64,000 nt of DNA, taken from NCBI RefSeq assembly GCF_964275005.1, contig NC_092699.1:23112333-23176332 (forward strand). The letters are read 5' to 3'. Numbering within the stretch: position 1 is the stretch's first letter; the number at the start of each line of letters is the position of its first letter. The position numbers and the translations under genes were made by a program. This document shows positions 34,138-46,788 of this stretch, piece by piece. The notes below the pieces were generated by a model. The model was not told where the DNA came from. It saw only the letters and a list, made by a program, of their open reading frames with translations, and did no database searches. Origin of the DNA: Diadema setosum (Eukaryota; Echinodermata; Echinoidea; Diadematoida; Diadematidae).

Positions 34138-36145
34138 TTCTTATTCTTCTTTCTTTCTGGCCTATTTTGTGTCGTCAATATCTCAAGAATGACATTAAGG
34201 AGTAACATGACATTTTCAGTCAACATGTCTCATGACAATATCTAGCCACAATAAGGTTTTCATGACAGTAACGTATCTATGACGTCATCTAGGCGCCATT
34301 TTGTGATTTTCGGACCATGTTACATGATCGATCATAACTTCATAACTAAAGGTCCTTTCTGTATCAGTTTTTGTGGACATAAAGTTCAGGTCACGCTCTA
34401 TCTTTCTTTCTCTGATGCTAATTACCTAGGACGTCATCTAGGACGCGTAAGCGCGCGTCAAACATTTAAAAGGCTCAAAACAACTTTCCAATGGGAAATC
34501 TCGAAGTTTCAGACAATTTTAAGCGTTTCAAACAATTTTGCGCGTGCGCGTCCGTCCGCGCATTTTCGCGCGCACAGCGCGTCAGTAACATGAAAATGCA
34601 CATTTTTTGACTGATCTGGATTCCTGATACTTTGAGTAACAATATCCATTGATTTCTGATCGATTTTGACAAATAACAAAGCAATGCACTGGCGTCAAAG
34701 TTGAAATTTCGCGTGCGCATCTATGTGCAAATATAGTGAAAAAACATGTCTTTGTTTATTTCGCCATAGCTCTTTAAATCGTCAGGTGACCCTATGTTTT
34801 TCTTGCATATTACAAAAGCATATGAATTGAAAATAACGTTTCAAGTATCATTATTTCCATAATTACAATATGACGTCATCATATCGTCATCTGAAATCAA
34901 AAAAGTGGAATTAATTTTTTTAAGGTACTGTTTCTGACATTCATTTGCTCGTATCTCTGTTGTTTAAGCTCAATATTATCCCAAATTCAGATATGTTGTA
35001 CTTTGAACATTTGCCTTTTAAGTCCATGTCATGCTTTTGATATTTGATGACGTCATCATACCTTAAATTGTGATTAAAGGTAAAGACGCAAAATCGGACA
35101 AGTTTACGTGTATTGTCTATGGGAGGTGATTTTTTTTAAAAGCATCAATTGACTTAACAACGTTTAAGCACCTTTATCTCAGCTGATTTTGCTTCATTTC
35201 CTCTGAAACTTTAATATGTTGTAGCTGAGACAATAAGCTGCAGTAATCATGCATTTTATTCTTTGAAATCTCCTCATCAGATTGACAATTTTGCAGTTTA
35301 AAACTGAAAATGAAAATGGAATGTGGACTAAACGATTCCCCATGTATCTTTCACATACATAAGTTTACGTTCCCCATATTTTCTCGTCGAGACGTATGGC
35401 CGAGTGGTTAAAGGCGCCGTCTCAGAGACGTGAGATTGCGGGTTCGAACCCCACAAGATCACGAAACATTTTTTTTTTTATTTTACTTTTTTTTCTTCAA
35501 TTTTGTATTACATATTCGTCCATGTAGAAATCACGTTCGTATATAAACGCACCTATACACACACACAGACACACACACACGCCATATCCCTCTTTTTTGT
35601 GTGTTGGAGACCACATTGCTTCGACTGCAGCAACATTTTGCAGGTTGACTTTGTCAAACCGATCATAGTATGTAATGACGACGACTGAGGTGTTGTACTT
35701 TGAACAATTGTCTTTCAAGACGATGTCATTGTTTTGTAATTTGATGACGTCATTACACTGAAAATTGTGATTAAAGGCAAGGTATCAAAACCAGCCGATT
35801 ATAGGTTTTATGTCTGCGGGACGTATTTTTCCCAAGTTGCCAGAAATGGCATAGTGACCTCAGTCGTTACAGGGCCGCTTCTCCGTCTAGCAATGATATA
35901 GATGTTCACCAGGCCACGTTAGTTGAGTGGGCATTGACTTTCCCCCTGTTATATCTATACATTTCTTTTTTTTTTTGTCTTACCATTTCCGTGGATGACC
36001 CGTGGCCGAGTGGTTATGCACGCTCAATATAACTTCAAGGTGCCTATATCACATTCTTTTCTTTGTCGATCACAGATGACCGTCATCTGATGACCACAAG
36101 CGTATCACCTAACTCGTCCTCAATGTGACGAGTTTTCATGTCTCG
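34138..36145. repeat. 2.0-kb satellite unit 1
   Basis: It starts TTCTTATTCTTCTTTC and ends CTCGTCCTCAATGTGACGAG plus ~18 bp. It contains a tRNA-Leu-like segment at 35388-35464, a CA tract, four TGACGTCA palindromes (34280, 34871, 35048, 35745) and a second, decayed tRNA-like A box (GTGGCCGAGTGGTTA) near 36002. It is almost identical to the next unit, 2009 bp further on. Open frames inside appear non-coding. Confidence 0.95.
35388..35464 (+). repeat. tRNA-Leu(CAG)-derived segment in unit 1
   Basis: TGGCCGAGTGGTTAAAGGC (A box and D arm), the anticodon-type loop CTCAGAG and GGGTTCGAACCCC (B box, T arm) match a leucine tRNA with anticodon CAG. The seven bases on each side do not pair as an acceptor stem, so it is a SINE-type head, not a functional tRNA. 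A T-rich run follows directly and could terminate RNA polymerase III. Confidence 0.8.
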
Positions 36146-38168
36146 TTTCTTATTCTTCTTTCTTTCTGGCCTATTTTGTGTCGTCAATATCTCAAGAATG
36201 ACATTACGGAGTAACATGACATTTTCAGTCAACATGTCTCATGACAATATCTAGCCACAATAAGGTTTTCATGACAGTAACGTATCTATGACGTCATCTA
36301 GGCGCCATTTTGTGATTTTCGGACCATGTTACATGATCGATCATAACTTCATAACTAAAGGTCCTTTCTGTATCAGTTTTTGTGGACATAAAGTTCAGGT
36401 CACGCTCTATCTTTCTTTCTCAGATGCTAATTACCTAGGACGTCATCTAGGACGCGTAAGCGCGCGTCAAACATTTAAAAGGCTCAAAACAACTTTCCAA
36501 TGGGAAATCTCGAAGTTTCAGACAATTTTAAGCGTTTCAAACAATTTTGCGCGTGCGCGTCCGTCCGCGCATTTTCGCGCGCACAGCGCGTCAGTAACAT
36601 GAAAATGCACATTTTTTGACTGATCTGGATTCCTGATACTTTGAGTAACAATATCCATTGATTTCTGATAGATTTTGACAAATAACAAAGCAATGCACTG
36701 GCGTCAAAGTTGAAATTTCGCGTGCGCATCTATGTGCAAATATAGTGAAAAAACATGTCTTTGTTTATTTCGCCATAGCTCTTTAAAACGTCAGGTGACC
36801 CTATGTTTTTATTGCATATTACAAAAGCATATGAATTGAAAATAACGTTTCAAGTATCATTATTTCCATAATTAAAATATGACGTCATCATATCGTCATC
36901 TGAAATCAAAAAAGTGGAATTAATTTTTTTAAGGTACTGTTTCTGACATTCATTTGCTCGTATCTCTGTTGTTTAAGCTCAATATTATCCCAAATTCAGG
37001 TATGTTGTACTTTGAACATTTGCCTTTTAAGTCCATGTCATGCTTTTGATATTTGATGACGTCATCATACCTTAAATTGTGATTAAAGGTAAAGACGCAA
37101 AATCGGACAAGTTTACGTGTATTGTCTATGGGAGGTGATTTTTTTTAAAAGCATCAATTGACTTAACAACGTTTAAGCACCTTTATCTCAGCTGATTTTG
37201 CTTCATTTCCTCTGAAACTTTAATATGTTGTAGCTGAGACAATAAGCTGCAGTAATCATGCATTTTATTCTTTGAAATCTCCTCATCAGATTGACAATTT
37301 TGCAGTTTAAAACTGAAAATGAAAATGGAATGTGGACAAAACGATTCCCCATGTATCTTTCACATACATAAGTTTACGTTCCCCATATTTTCTCGTCGAG
37401 ACGTATGGCCGAGTGGTTAAAGGCGCCGTCTCAGAGACGTGAGATTGCGGGTTCGAACCCCACAAGATCACGAAACATTTTTTTTTTATTTTACTTTTTT
37501 TCTTCAATTTTGTATTTCATATTCGTCCATGTAGAAATCACGTTCGTATATAAACGCACCTATACACACACACAGACACACACACACGCCATATCCCTCT
37601 TTTTTGTGTGTTGGAGACCACATTGCTTCGACTGCAGCAACATTTTGCAGGTTGACTTTGTCAAACCGATCATAGTATGTAATGACGACGACTGAGGTGT
37701 TGTACTTTGAACAATTGTCTTTCAAGACGATGTCATTGTTTTGTAATTTGATGACGTCATTACACTGAAAATTGTGATTAAAGGCAAGGTATCAAAACCA
37801 GCCGATTATAGGTTTTATGTCTGCGGGACGTATTTTTCCCAAGTTGCCAGAAATGGCATAGTGACCTCAGTCGTTACAGGGCCGCTTCTCCGTCTAGCAA
37901 TGCAATAGATGTTCACCAGGCCACGTTAGTTGAGTGGGCATTGACTTTCCCCCTGTTATATCTATACATTGTTGTTTTTTTTTGTCTTACCATTTCCGTG
38001 GATGACCCGTGGCCGAGTGGTTACAGAAACGGTTTCGCATGCACGCTCAATATAAGTTCAAGGTGCCTATATCACATTCTTTTCTTTGTCGATCACAGAT
38101 GACCGTCATCTGATGACCACAAGCGTATCACCTAACTCGTCCTCAATGTGACGAGTTTTCATGTCTCG
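36146..38168. repeat. 2.0-kb satellite unit 2
   Basis: A direct repeat of unit 1 with few substitutions, plus a ~15-20-bp segment (CAGAAACGGTTTCGCA) near 38024 that unit 1 lacks at 36017. Its tRNA-Leu-like segment is at 37396-37473, and TGACGTCA occurs at 36289, 36880, 37057 and 37754. The near identity implies a recent duplication or homogenisation. Confidence 0.95.
37396..37473 (+). repeat. tRNA-Leu(CAG)-derived segment in unit 2
   Basis: Identical in layout to the segment in unit 1: intact A-box and B-box words, CTCAGAG loop, no acceptor-stem pairing, T-rich tail. Confidence 0.8.
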
Positions 38169-39490
38169 TTCTTCTTTCTTTCTGCCACATTTTGTGTCGT
38201 CAATATCTCAACAATGACATCACGGAATGACATGACATTTTCAGTCAACATGTCTCATAACAATATCTAGCCACAATAAGGTTTTCATGACAGTAACATA
38301 TCTATGACGTCATCTAGGCGCCATTTTGTGATTTTCGGACCTTGTCACATGATCAATCATAACTTCATAACTAGATGTCATTTCTGTATCATTTTCGCTG
38401 GACATAAAGTTCAGGTCACGCTCTATCTTACTTTCTAACGCTAGTTACCCAGGTCATCATTAGGCGCGCGTAAGCGCGCGTCAAAATTTTAAAAGGCTCA
38501 AAACGACTTCCCAATGGGAAATCTCGAAGTTTCAGACAATTATAAGCGTTTCAAACATTTTCTCGCGTGCGCGTCCGTCCGCGCAATTTCGCGCGCAGAG
38601 CGCTTAAGAAACATGGAAATGCAATTTTTTTGACTGATTTGGATTCCTGATACTTTGAGTAACAGTATCCATTGATTTCCGATCGATTTCGACCCATAAC
38701 AAAGGAATGCACAGGCGTCAAAGTTGAAATTCCGCACGCGCGTCTTTCTGCAAATATAGTGAAAAAACATGTCTTTGTTTATTTCGTCATAGCTCTTTAA
38801 ATCGTCCGTTGACCCTATATTTCTATTGCATATTACAAAAGCATATGAATTGTAAATAACATTCCAAGTATCAATATTGCCAGAGAAACGCGATGACGTC
38901 ATCAAATCGTCATTTTATATAAAAAAAGTGGAATTGATTTTTTTGAGGTACTGTTTCTGACATTCATTTGCTCGTATCTCTGTTGTTTAAGCTCAATATT
39001 ATCCCAAATTCAGATATGTTGTACTTTGAACATTTGCCTCTCAAGTCCATGTGATGGTTTTGATATATGATGACGTCATCATACTAGAAATTGTGATTAA
39101 AGGTAAAGACTCAAAATCAGACAAGTTTACGTGTTATGTCTATGGGAGGTGATTTTTTTTCAAACCATGCATTGACTTGACAACGTTTAAGCACCTTTAC
39201 CTCATCTGATTTTGCTCCATTTCCTCTGAAACATAAATATGTTGTAGCTGAGACAATAAGCTGCAGTCATCATGCATTTTATATTTTCAAATCTCCTCAT
39301 CAGGTCGACAATTTTGTAGTTAAAAACTGAAAATGAGAATGCAATCTGTACGGAATGATTCCCGATTGTTCTTTGCAACTGTATATTGGTCGAATCCACG
39401 CGGCCACTTGTGGGAAGTTGAATAGCGCCATCTCAGTCAGCACTGTCACGACAGTATAATCATACATTTAAGTTTCGCATAGAATCTCCA

Positions 39491-39571
39491 GGACAGCCAT
39501 ATGGCGTAATCGCTTAGCGCGCTGGGTGTTCATAACGCCATACCGGAAGGCGAGAAGTTCGACTCCCGCGG
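39491..39571 (+). repeat. tRNA-Met-derived segment (copy A)
   Basis: ATGGCGTAATCGCTTAGCGC (A box, D arm), stem GGGTG with loop TTCATAA (anticodon CAT) and GAAGTTCGACTCC (B box) resemble elongator tRNA-Met. Stems are incomplete, so it is a relic. Homologous heads lie near 48545 (copy B) and 57574 (copy C). Confidence 0.72.
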
Positions 39572-40072
39572 AAGTTTTCTCTTTCTTTTTTTTTTTTTTT
39601 TTCCGGCAATTCAGCTTTACTCCGATGTCATTTATCGTATTATTTTACCAAGTATACGTAACCCGTGAACACGGCTGCTCTATTTCCCTCGTTTTGTATT
39701 GGAGTTTGGAGATGTTGTAAATTGCCCCTTGTTACAGTGTCCCGCTTGCCACCTTTTCGTTTGCTCTTTCCTTTTCTCTTCATTGGTTCTTGTAATATTG
39801 TAACAGGATAGGTAGGAACATGTACGTTTAGATAACTGGCAGGAATGGGAGCTGAATTGATTAACTCTAGTCCAGGTGTATGGCGTCTCGCTCATCTCTT
39901 TGAAATTCCAGGTTGTTATTGTTTGACCCAATAACGGAGTTGTAGACAGGTTTTATGTTGCTATAGAGGTATCTTGTGCCACATGAATGGAAGGCATCAC
40001 TGTTTAGTAGTAGTAATGAACTTTTTCATGTTGTAAATGATATAAAGATATGAATTTCACATCCAATCTTCG

Positions 40073-40158
40073 GGACAGCCGTGTGGCTTTATAGTCGCTT
40101 AGCGCGCTGCATGGTCATTATGCACTACCTTAGGACGAGATGTTCGGGACCCGCAGGA
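40073..40158 (+). repeat. Second tRNA-Met-like segment (copy A)
   Basis: GTCGCTTAGCGCGCTGCATG and GAGATGTTCGGGACCC mirror the head at 39491, but the anticodon arm is altered. A T-rich tract follows. Copies occur near 49148 and 58181. Confidence 0.6.
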
Positions 40159-41497
40159 CGCTATTATTTTTTTTTTCTCTCTCTCTCTTTCTTTGTTTTT
40201 CTTTTGGCAGTTCAGCCTCATTCCGATGTCATTACCCCACGACACACAGTCACTCAAGTTCCCTTTTTTTTTTTTTTTTTGTCGGAGGCTGGAGGTTGGA
40301 TTTGCTTCATTTATCATACGTAATGTTGTAAATTGCCCTTGATATACAGTGCCCCGCTTGCCACCTTTCGTTTTCTCTTTCCTTTTCTCTACGTTTGTTC
40401 CTGTTACACTGCACAAGACAGGTCGGAAAATAATTTACATAACTCAACTGGAGCAGGAATGGCAACTGAATAAATTAACTCTAGGACAGGTGTATGGCGT
40501 CTCGCTCGTCTCTTTGAAATTCCAGGTTGCTATTGTTTGACCCAATAACGGAATTGTAGACAGGTTTTATGCTGCTATAGAGGTATCTTGTGCCACATGA
40601 GTAGAAGGCATCACTGTTTAGTAGTAGTAATGAACTTTTTCATGTCCCTCCATGTCAATTATAGTGTGTTCAAAGGGGTTGTGTGTCTATCTGCCAAAGA
40701 AAAGGAAAACCTTATTTTCGCCATGGCTATTTCTCTATACGTAACCGTAGGTGATGAGTGTTGTTGGTATCTGAGCAGTGAATAACACAACATCAGGCTA
40801 AAATCCCCCTTTTATACGCGCTAAGCGTTCAATTTGATATATCTTTATTTATGTAGTCAATCACTGCTAATGGCGTTACAGAATTATGTTATAACACCTT
40901 TCACTGAAAGTTTATAAAGCAAAGTTTATGGACAAGGCAAGCAATTGTACATGAATAATACCAATGATTTCAGAGGGAAATTATGGTATACCTAAATGTA
41001 AGGGTATCATTGCTTTGGAATTGCTGAAACAATATCTTGGCACGAGGTCTTCCACCTCTAATAACTGATCCCTTTAAAGATGTGTCGGTCACGGGTGATC
41101 GTCATGATTCATCTTTCACGTAGAAGCTTCCGTTCCACACTCTTAGTTCGAGAAGACTTACCATCATACTTCAAATTGTGATTAAAGGTAAAGACTCAAA
41201 ATCAGACAAGTTGACGTGTTATGTCTAAGGGAGGTGATTTTTTTTTTTTAAACCATGCATTGACTTGACAACGTTTCACCACCTTTATTTCAGCTGATTT
41301 TGCTCCATTTCCTCTGAAACTTAAGTATGTGGTAGCTCAGACAATAAGCTGCAGTAATCATGCATTTTATTTTTTCAAATCTCCTCATCAGGTTGATAAT
41401 TTTGCAGCTAAAAACTGAAAATGCGAATGGAATGTGGACGAAACGATTCCTGATTCATCTTTCACATACATAAGTTTACATTCCTCATATTTTCTCG

Positions 41498-41582
41498 TCG
41501 AGACGTATGGCCGAGAGGATAAAGGCGACGTCACAAGATACGTGAGGTTGCACACGTACGGGTTCGAACCCCATAAGAACAC
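41498..41582 (+). repeat. tRNA-Leu-derived segment (copy A)
   Basis: TGGCCGAGAGGATAAAGGCG and GGGTTCGAACCCC flank a longer variable region than in units 1 and 2. Copies lie near 50533-50617 and 59603-59687. There is no acceptor-stem pairing. Confidence 0.7.
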
Positions 41583-41666
41583 GAAACAAAATACTTACAT
41601 CTTTTGCTTTTTTTCTTTTATGGAGTATTCACCTTCGTCCATGTAGAAATCACGTTTTCATGTAAA

Positions 41667-41669
<3 letters not shown>

Positions 41670-41708
<39 letters not shown>
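41670..41708. repeat. (CA)n tract, length variable between copies
   Basis: CA run in copy A; the matching runs at ~50704 and ~59775 have other lengths (copy C is longest). Similar runs follow the other tRNA-Leu-like heads, e.g. 35561, 45474 and 46168. Confidence 0.95.
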
Positions 41709-41709
<1 letters not shown>

Positions 41710-42249
41710 TCCCCTTGTTTTGTGTTGGAGACCACATTGCTTTGACTGGCAACTTGGACTTGAAATTACAAATGTTAAAGTGAAGATGGCTCTTAAAAGA
41801 CCGCATGGCCATGTTTGATTTTTTTTTTTTACAATATAAAGACCTATTGGTAAATATTCATTCACATATCCTTTCCAATCAACTTACTTGGACACGCCGA
41901 CACCACACGAAATTTTCAATTGGTTGCATGACAGAAACAATTTCATCTGAATTATGTAGGACTGCATAAAGAATTGGACTTCACGAATATTTCTCAATAT
42001 TATATTATACTTCAAGTCGCTACTTAACATTATTTTCGTTGTCGATCACTGAAAATGAGAATGGAATCTGGTCGAAACGATTCCCGATTTATCTTTGTAA
42101 CTGTATATTGATCGAATCCACGCGGCCACTCGTGGGAAGTTGAACAGCGCTATCAGTCACTTGACGTATATCGCCAAAAAACTGAATATCAATGTAAATT
42201 TGTGTTGTGTATAGCATACATAGATAGATTTAAGTTTCGCACAGGATCT

Positions 42250-42338
42250 TCGGATCTTCCGTGTGGCAGAATCGCTTAGCACGCTGCGTGTTTATAATGC
42301 CCGACCGGAAGGAGAGAAGTTAATCGAGTCCCGCAGGA
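42250..42338 (+). repeat. Third tRNA-Met-like segment (copy A)
   Basis: GTGTGGCAGAATCGCTTAGC, loop TTTATAA and GAGAAGTTAATCGAGTCCC are a decayed tRNA-Met-like head. Copies lie near 51285 and 60361. Confidence 0.58.
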
Positions 42339-44907
42339 CTTTTTCCTTTTATTTCTTTTTTCTTTTCTTTTTTTCAGCAGTTCAGCTTCACTCTGATGTC
42401 ATGAACACAGCTACTCTATTTCCCTTGTTTTGTATTGGAGTTTGGAGGTTGGGTTTGCTTCATTAATTTTGTCACGCGTAATGTTGTAAATTGCCCCTTG
42501 AAACAGTGCCACGCTTGCTACCATTCTTTTTCTCTTTCCTTTTCTCTTCATTTAGATTTTGTTCTTGTTATACTGTAGCAGGATATTTAGGAACGTGTAC
42601 GTTTACATAACTAACAGGAATGGGAACTGAATTAATTAACTCTAGTCCAGGTGTATGGCGTCTCGCTTATCTGTTTAGAATTCCAGGTTGTTATTGTTTG
42701 ACAAAAACGGAGTTAAAGACAGGCAGGGAAGGAAGTGACTTGATATTGCTTCATATTATATGAGGAATTTCGGGCAATACCTTTCCAATTAGTGTAGTGA
42801 TTTTGACAGGGTTCTCTGTCGTTTATTTTCGTCATGGCTGTTTCACTAGTTTAGCCATAGGTGATATGTGTTGTTGGCATCTGGGAGAATAGAACAGATC
42901 AGTACCAAACTGGAATAGCCCTATAAGCAATGTGGTAAGCATTCAATTTGTTGCATTATCTTTCTTCTTTAAAGTCAATCACTACTGATCGAATTACACC
43001 ATATAATATGGCACGTTTCACTGGTAGTTTAGGAAAAGGGAGCTAATTCAATGCAAGATACAATGATATGTGCTACCATTGATTTTAGAGACGTCATTGT
43101 GGTGTGGTGCTGGTGGTGGTAAGGGAATCATTGCTTTTAAATTAATGAGACAATCCTTGGAACTTTGCATCAAGAATATAATGCATGTTCGTGCGGCGTT
43201 TTTTTTTTTTTTAATCCTGACGTGGACATTATTTTTCTTTATCTTGTTTTTAATTCAAGAATGTTATATCTGAATATGTTCGATTTAGTTACGGTTTCAA
43301 TGCATCTTGTTTACCATCTTCTCTGACATTAAATTGATGGTTTTTAAATTTGACATTGTCTGTCTATTTGTCTGTTTATGCTCATAAAACACTGCTATAA
43401 CAACTAAAACATTTGTTTCACTTGTCACACGCAATGCTATGGATTGCAGTTGTGCATGCAGTTTTCCTTTTGCCACCTCTCGTTTTTCTCTCCCCTTTTC
43501 CCTCACTTTGGTTTTGTTATACTGCAGATGGGAATGATTACAATAACATAACCCAACTTGAAGTAGGAATGAGAACTGAATAAATTAACTCTAGGCCAGG
43601 TGTATATAGCGTCTCGCTCATCTCTTTGAAATTTCAGGTTGTCATTGTTCTATCAACGGAGTTGAAGACAGGCTTTATGTTGCTATAGAGGTATCTAGCT
43701 CCATATGAATGGAATGCATACGCTGTTTAGTATTAGTAATGAACTTTTTCATGTCCATCCCTGCCAAGAAAAGTGTGTTTGACGGGGTTCTGTGTCATTG
43801 TGCCTATGAGAAAGCAAAGTTTTATTTTCGCCATGGCTGTTTCTCTATGCGTAGCCGTGAGTGATGGATGTTGTTGGCATCTAGCTGGGCAGTAAAAAAC
43901 CGAGTATCATGCTATAATACCCCCCCCCCCCGTTAGGTTCTAAGCGTTCAATGTGATATATATTTCTTCTTCATTATGTCAATCACTGCTGATGGAATTA
44001 CAGAATTATGCTATGACACGTTTCACTCAAAGCTTAAAAAGCAAAGTTTATGCACTATACAAGTAATGGTGCATGAATCCTATAGACCATTGATTTTAGA
44101 TGAGAAATTATGATATGCCTATAGTAGGGATGTCATTGATTGGGAATTAATGACACGATTAAGCATTTTCATAATCCTTATCCTTCACTCTAACCTCCGT
44201 GAAAATATCATATTTGAATTCAACCAATAAGATGGTAAAAAATGCATGCATTCATGTTTTATCAATATACAATGTATGGACTTTCCAAACATTCAACAGC
44301 GATTATCTCAAAATGAACATTGTGTGGGTTAGCACTATATTGCATCGACCCCTTCAATTGTCTATCAAGTTCATGTCGATGTTTTCTAATTTGATGACGT
44401 CATCATACTAGAAGTTGTGATTAAAGGCAAGATATCAAAATCAGCGAAGATTACTAATCGCTGCCTCATGTTCCTGTGTTTGATCGTCCAGTCAATACCA
44501 AACTGACGACATACGTTGAATATGTTATACTTTGAACAATTGTCTATCAAGTCCATGTCGATGTTTTCTAATTTGATGACGTCATCATACTAGAAGTTGT
44601 GATTAAAGGCAAGATATCAAAATCAGCGAAGATTATGTGTTATGTCTATGGGGGGATTTTTTTTTTAACCATGCATAGACGATAACGCTCAAGCACTTTT
44701 ACCTCACTTGATTTTGCTTCATTTCCTCTGAAACTTAAGTATGTTGTAGCTGAGACAATAAGCTGCAGTAATCATACATTTTATTTTTTTCAAATCTTCT
44801 CATCAGGTTGACAATTTTGCAGCTTAAAACTGAAAATGAGAATGGAAGGTGGACGAAACGATTCCTGATTCATCTTTCACATACATAAGTTTACGTTCCT
44901 CATATTT

Positions 44908-45376
44908 TCTCGTCGAGACGTATGGCCGAGTGCTTAAAGGCGACGTCTCAGAGACGTGAGGTTGCACACATTCATTCATTCATTCATTTTCATTTTCATT
45001 TCATTTATTTCATTCCTTCTTTCTTTTTCGTCAAACATAACACGAAATGTATCAGAAGATATAACATAGGCATGTATTCGACTTTACATGGTAGATAATG
45101 GTTAACAAATACGAAATTATACATGCATACCGGCAAAATACAAAGTTATGTTTGGAGGATAAAAAAAGAAAGAAAGAACTGAGAGGTTCACTGAAAAGCA
45201 TGCTTGTAAATTGTGAACCACTCAAAAGGATTCTTGTGAATACATTAAACTTTTTTTTTTTTTTTTTTTGTTTACAAATACAGGAGAGAACAAGACAGTA
45301 GAAACACAACGACATTACATGACTTTACAGTAGGGTATACCATGACACATGCGGGTTCGAACCCCACAAGATCACG
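44908..45376 (+). repeat. tRNA-Leu-derived segment split by a retroposon (copy A)
   Basis: The left half (CGTATGGCCGAGTGCTTAAA, then GTTGCACACAT) and right half (ACACATGCGGGTTCGAACCC) are separated by the 373-bp insertion at 44972-45344. In copy B the left half has collapsed, so that TCTCGTCGAGACG follows the first CGTATGG directly (53941-53970). Copy C (63029) keeps the full left half. Confidence 0.8.
44972..45344 (-). mobile_element. 5'-truncated LINE or SINE insertion, copy A
   Basis: Flanked by a 6-bp target duplication, ACACAT (44966-44971 and 45345-45350). Read on the minus strand it ends in AAATGAAATGAAAATGAATG-type tail repeats, as in CR1/L2-like LINEs, and holds an internal A tract (19 T on the plus strand). 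No reverse-transcriptase frame is present. The same insertion is at 53986-54376 and 63091-63471. Confidence 0.75.
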
Positions 45377-45987
45377 AAACAAAATACTTAGCCATTTTAC
45401 TTTTTTTTTTCTTCAGTGGTGTATTACATATTCGTCCATGTAGAAATCACGTTCGTATAGAAACGCACCTATACACACACACACAATATCCCTCTTTCTT
45501 GTGTTGGAGACCACATTGCTTCGATTGCTGCAAAATTTTGCAGGCTGACTTTATCAAACCGATTATAGTATAAGTAATGACGACTACGGAGGTGTTGTAC
45601 TTTGAACAATTGTCTTTCAAGACCATGTCATTGTTTTGTACTTTGATGACGTCATCACACTGAAAATTGTGATTAGAGGTAAAGACGCAAAATCGGACAA
45701 GTTTACGTGTTATGTCTATGGGAGGTGATTTTTCTTTTAAACCATGCATTGACTTGACAACGTTTAAGCACCTTTATCTCAGCTGATTTTGCTTCGTTTC
45801 CTCTGAAACTAAAGTATGTTGTAGCTGAGACAATAAGCTGCAGTAATCATGCATTTTATTCTTTGAAATCTCCTCATCAGGTTGACAATTTTGCAGTTTA
45901 AAACTGAAAATGAGAATGGAATGTGGACGAAACGATTCCTGATTCATCTTTCACACACATAAGTTTACGTTCGTCATATTTTCTCGT

Positions 45988-46072
45988 CGAGACGTATGGC
46001 CGAGTGATTAAAGGCGACGTCTCAGAGAAGTGAGGTTGCATACGTGCGGGTTCGAACCCCACAAGATCACGA
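45988..46072 (+). repeat. tRNA-Leu-derived segment (copy A, second)
   Basis: TGGCCGAGTGATTAAAGGCG, loop CTCAGAG and GGGTTCGAACCCC. Followed by a T-rich run and a CA tract. The copy B counterpart is near 55018-55100. Confidence 0.75.
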
Positions 46073-46163
46073 AACAAAATACTTTGCTATTTTACTTTTT
46101 TTTTCTTCAATGGTGTATTACATATTCGTCCATGTAGAAGTCAAGTTCGTATATAAACGCACC

Positions 46164-46201
<38 letters not shown>

Positions 46202-46340
46202 ATCCCTCTTTTTTGTGTTGGAGACCACATTGCTTCGACTGCTGCAAACTTTTGCAGGCTGACTTTGTCAAACCGATCATAGTATGTAATGACGACGACG
46301 GAGGTGTTGTACTTTGAAAAATTGTCTTTCAAGACCATGT

Positions 46341-46788
46341 CAATAAGCCAGTTCGGGGTTAGCTCATGGGCACATGGGTACAAATGACCTTTCTTCTTTC
46401 TCAGTTGATTAGGCACTCCACTAGTTTCAAGCGACAGAAGGCATGAGCTTGCCCAACGTAACAATTTATGGAATTCATCAGTCATGTTCAAACAAAGGAT
46501 GAACTTGCATAGACCAGGTGACCAGAATGATCCTTCCATTGACATTTTGGAAAGCATCCATTTCATTATTTTGCATTGAATGTATTAACAATCTCTTTCT
46601 ATTGATATTGTCAGACACCGCTTTTGCTGTCATGTGGATGTGCTGGCAAGCACCACTTATAGGGATCAGTTGAATAATCATTACATTACAGATGCTTATC
46701 TCAGTGAATTTAAAAACCACCATGCTCTGCTGGTACAGATGACCTTTTTCTGCTCATGCTCAAAGTGGAACCCCGAACTGGCTTATTG
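46341..46788. mobile_element. 448-bp MITE with 20-bp perfect inverted ends, copy A
   Basis: CAATAAGCCAGTTCGGGGTT at 46341 and its exact complement ending at 46788. The undisturbed site is seen at ~45622-45640 (ACCATGTCATTGTTTTG). No transposase is present and the target duplication could not be fixed. The same insertion in copy B is at 55371-55818; copy C is cut off before this point. Confidence 0.87.

Noticed and set aside
35388-35464. Functional tRNA-Leu gene
   Set aside because: A and B boxes and the anticodon loop fit, but the 5' and 3' seven-base flanks do not pair as an acceptor stem and the anticodon stem is weak. The repeat context also favours a SINE-type relic.
38540-38905. A 121-residue minus-strand open frame present in all three 9-kb copies
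   Set aside because: It persists because the copies are nearly identical DNA. It matches no family I recognise, covers non-coding-like sequence with CRE words and CG-rich runs, and is not kept in the diverged 2-kb units.
45052-45315. Hydrophobic minus-strand frame conserved in copies A and B
   Set aside because: It lies wholly inside the retroposon insertion, spans the variable homopolymer tract and has no reverse-transcriptase or other motif.
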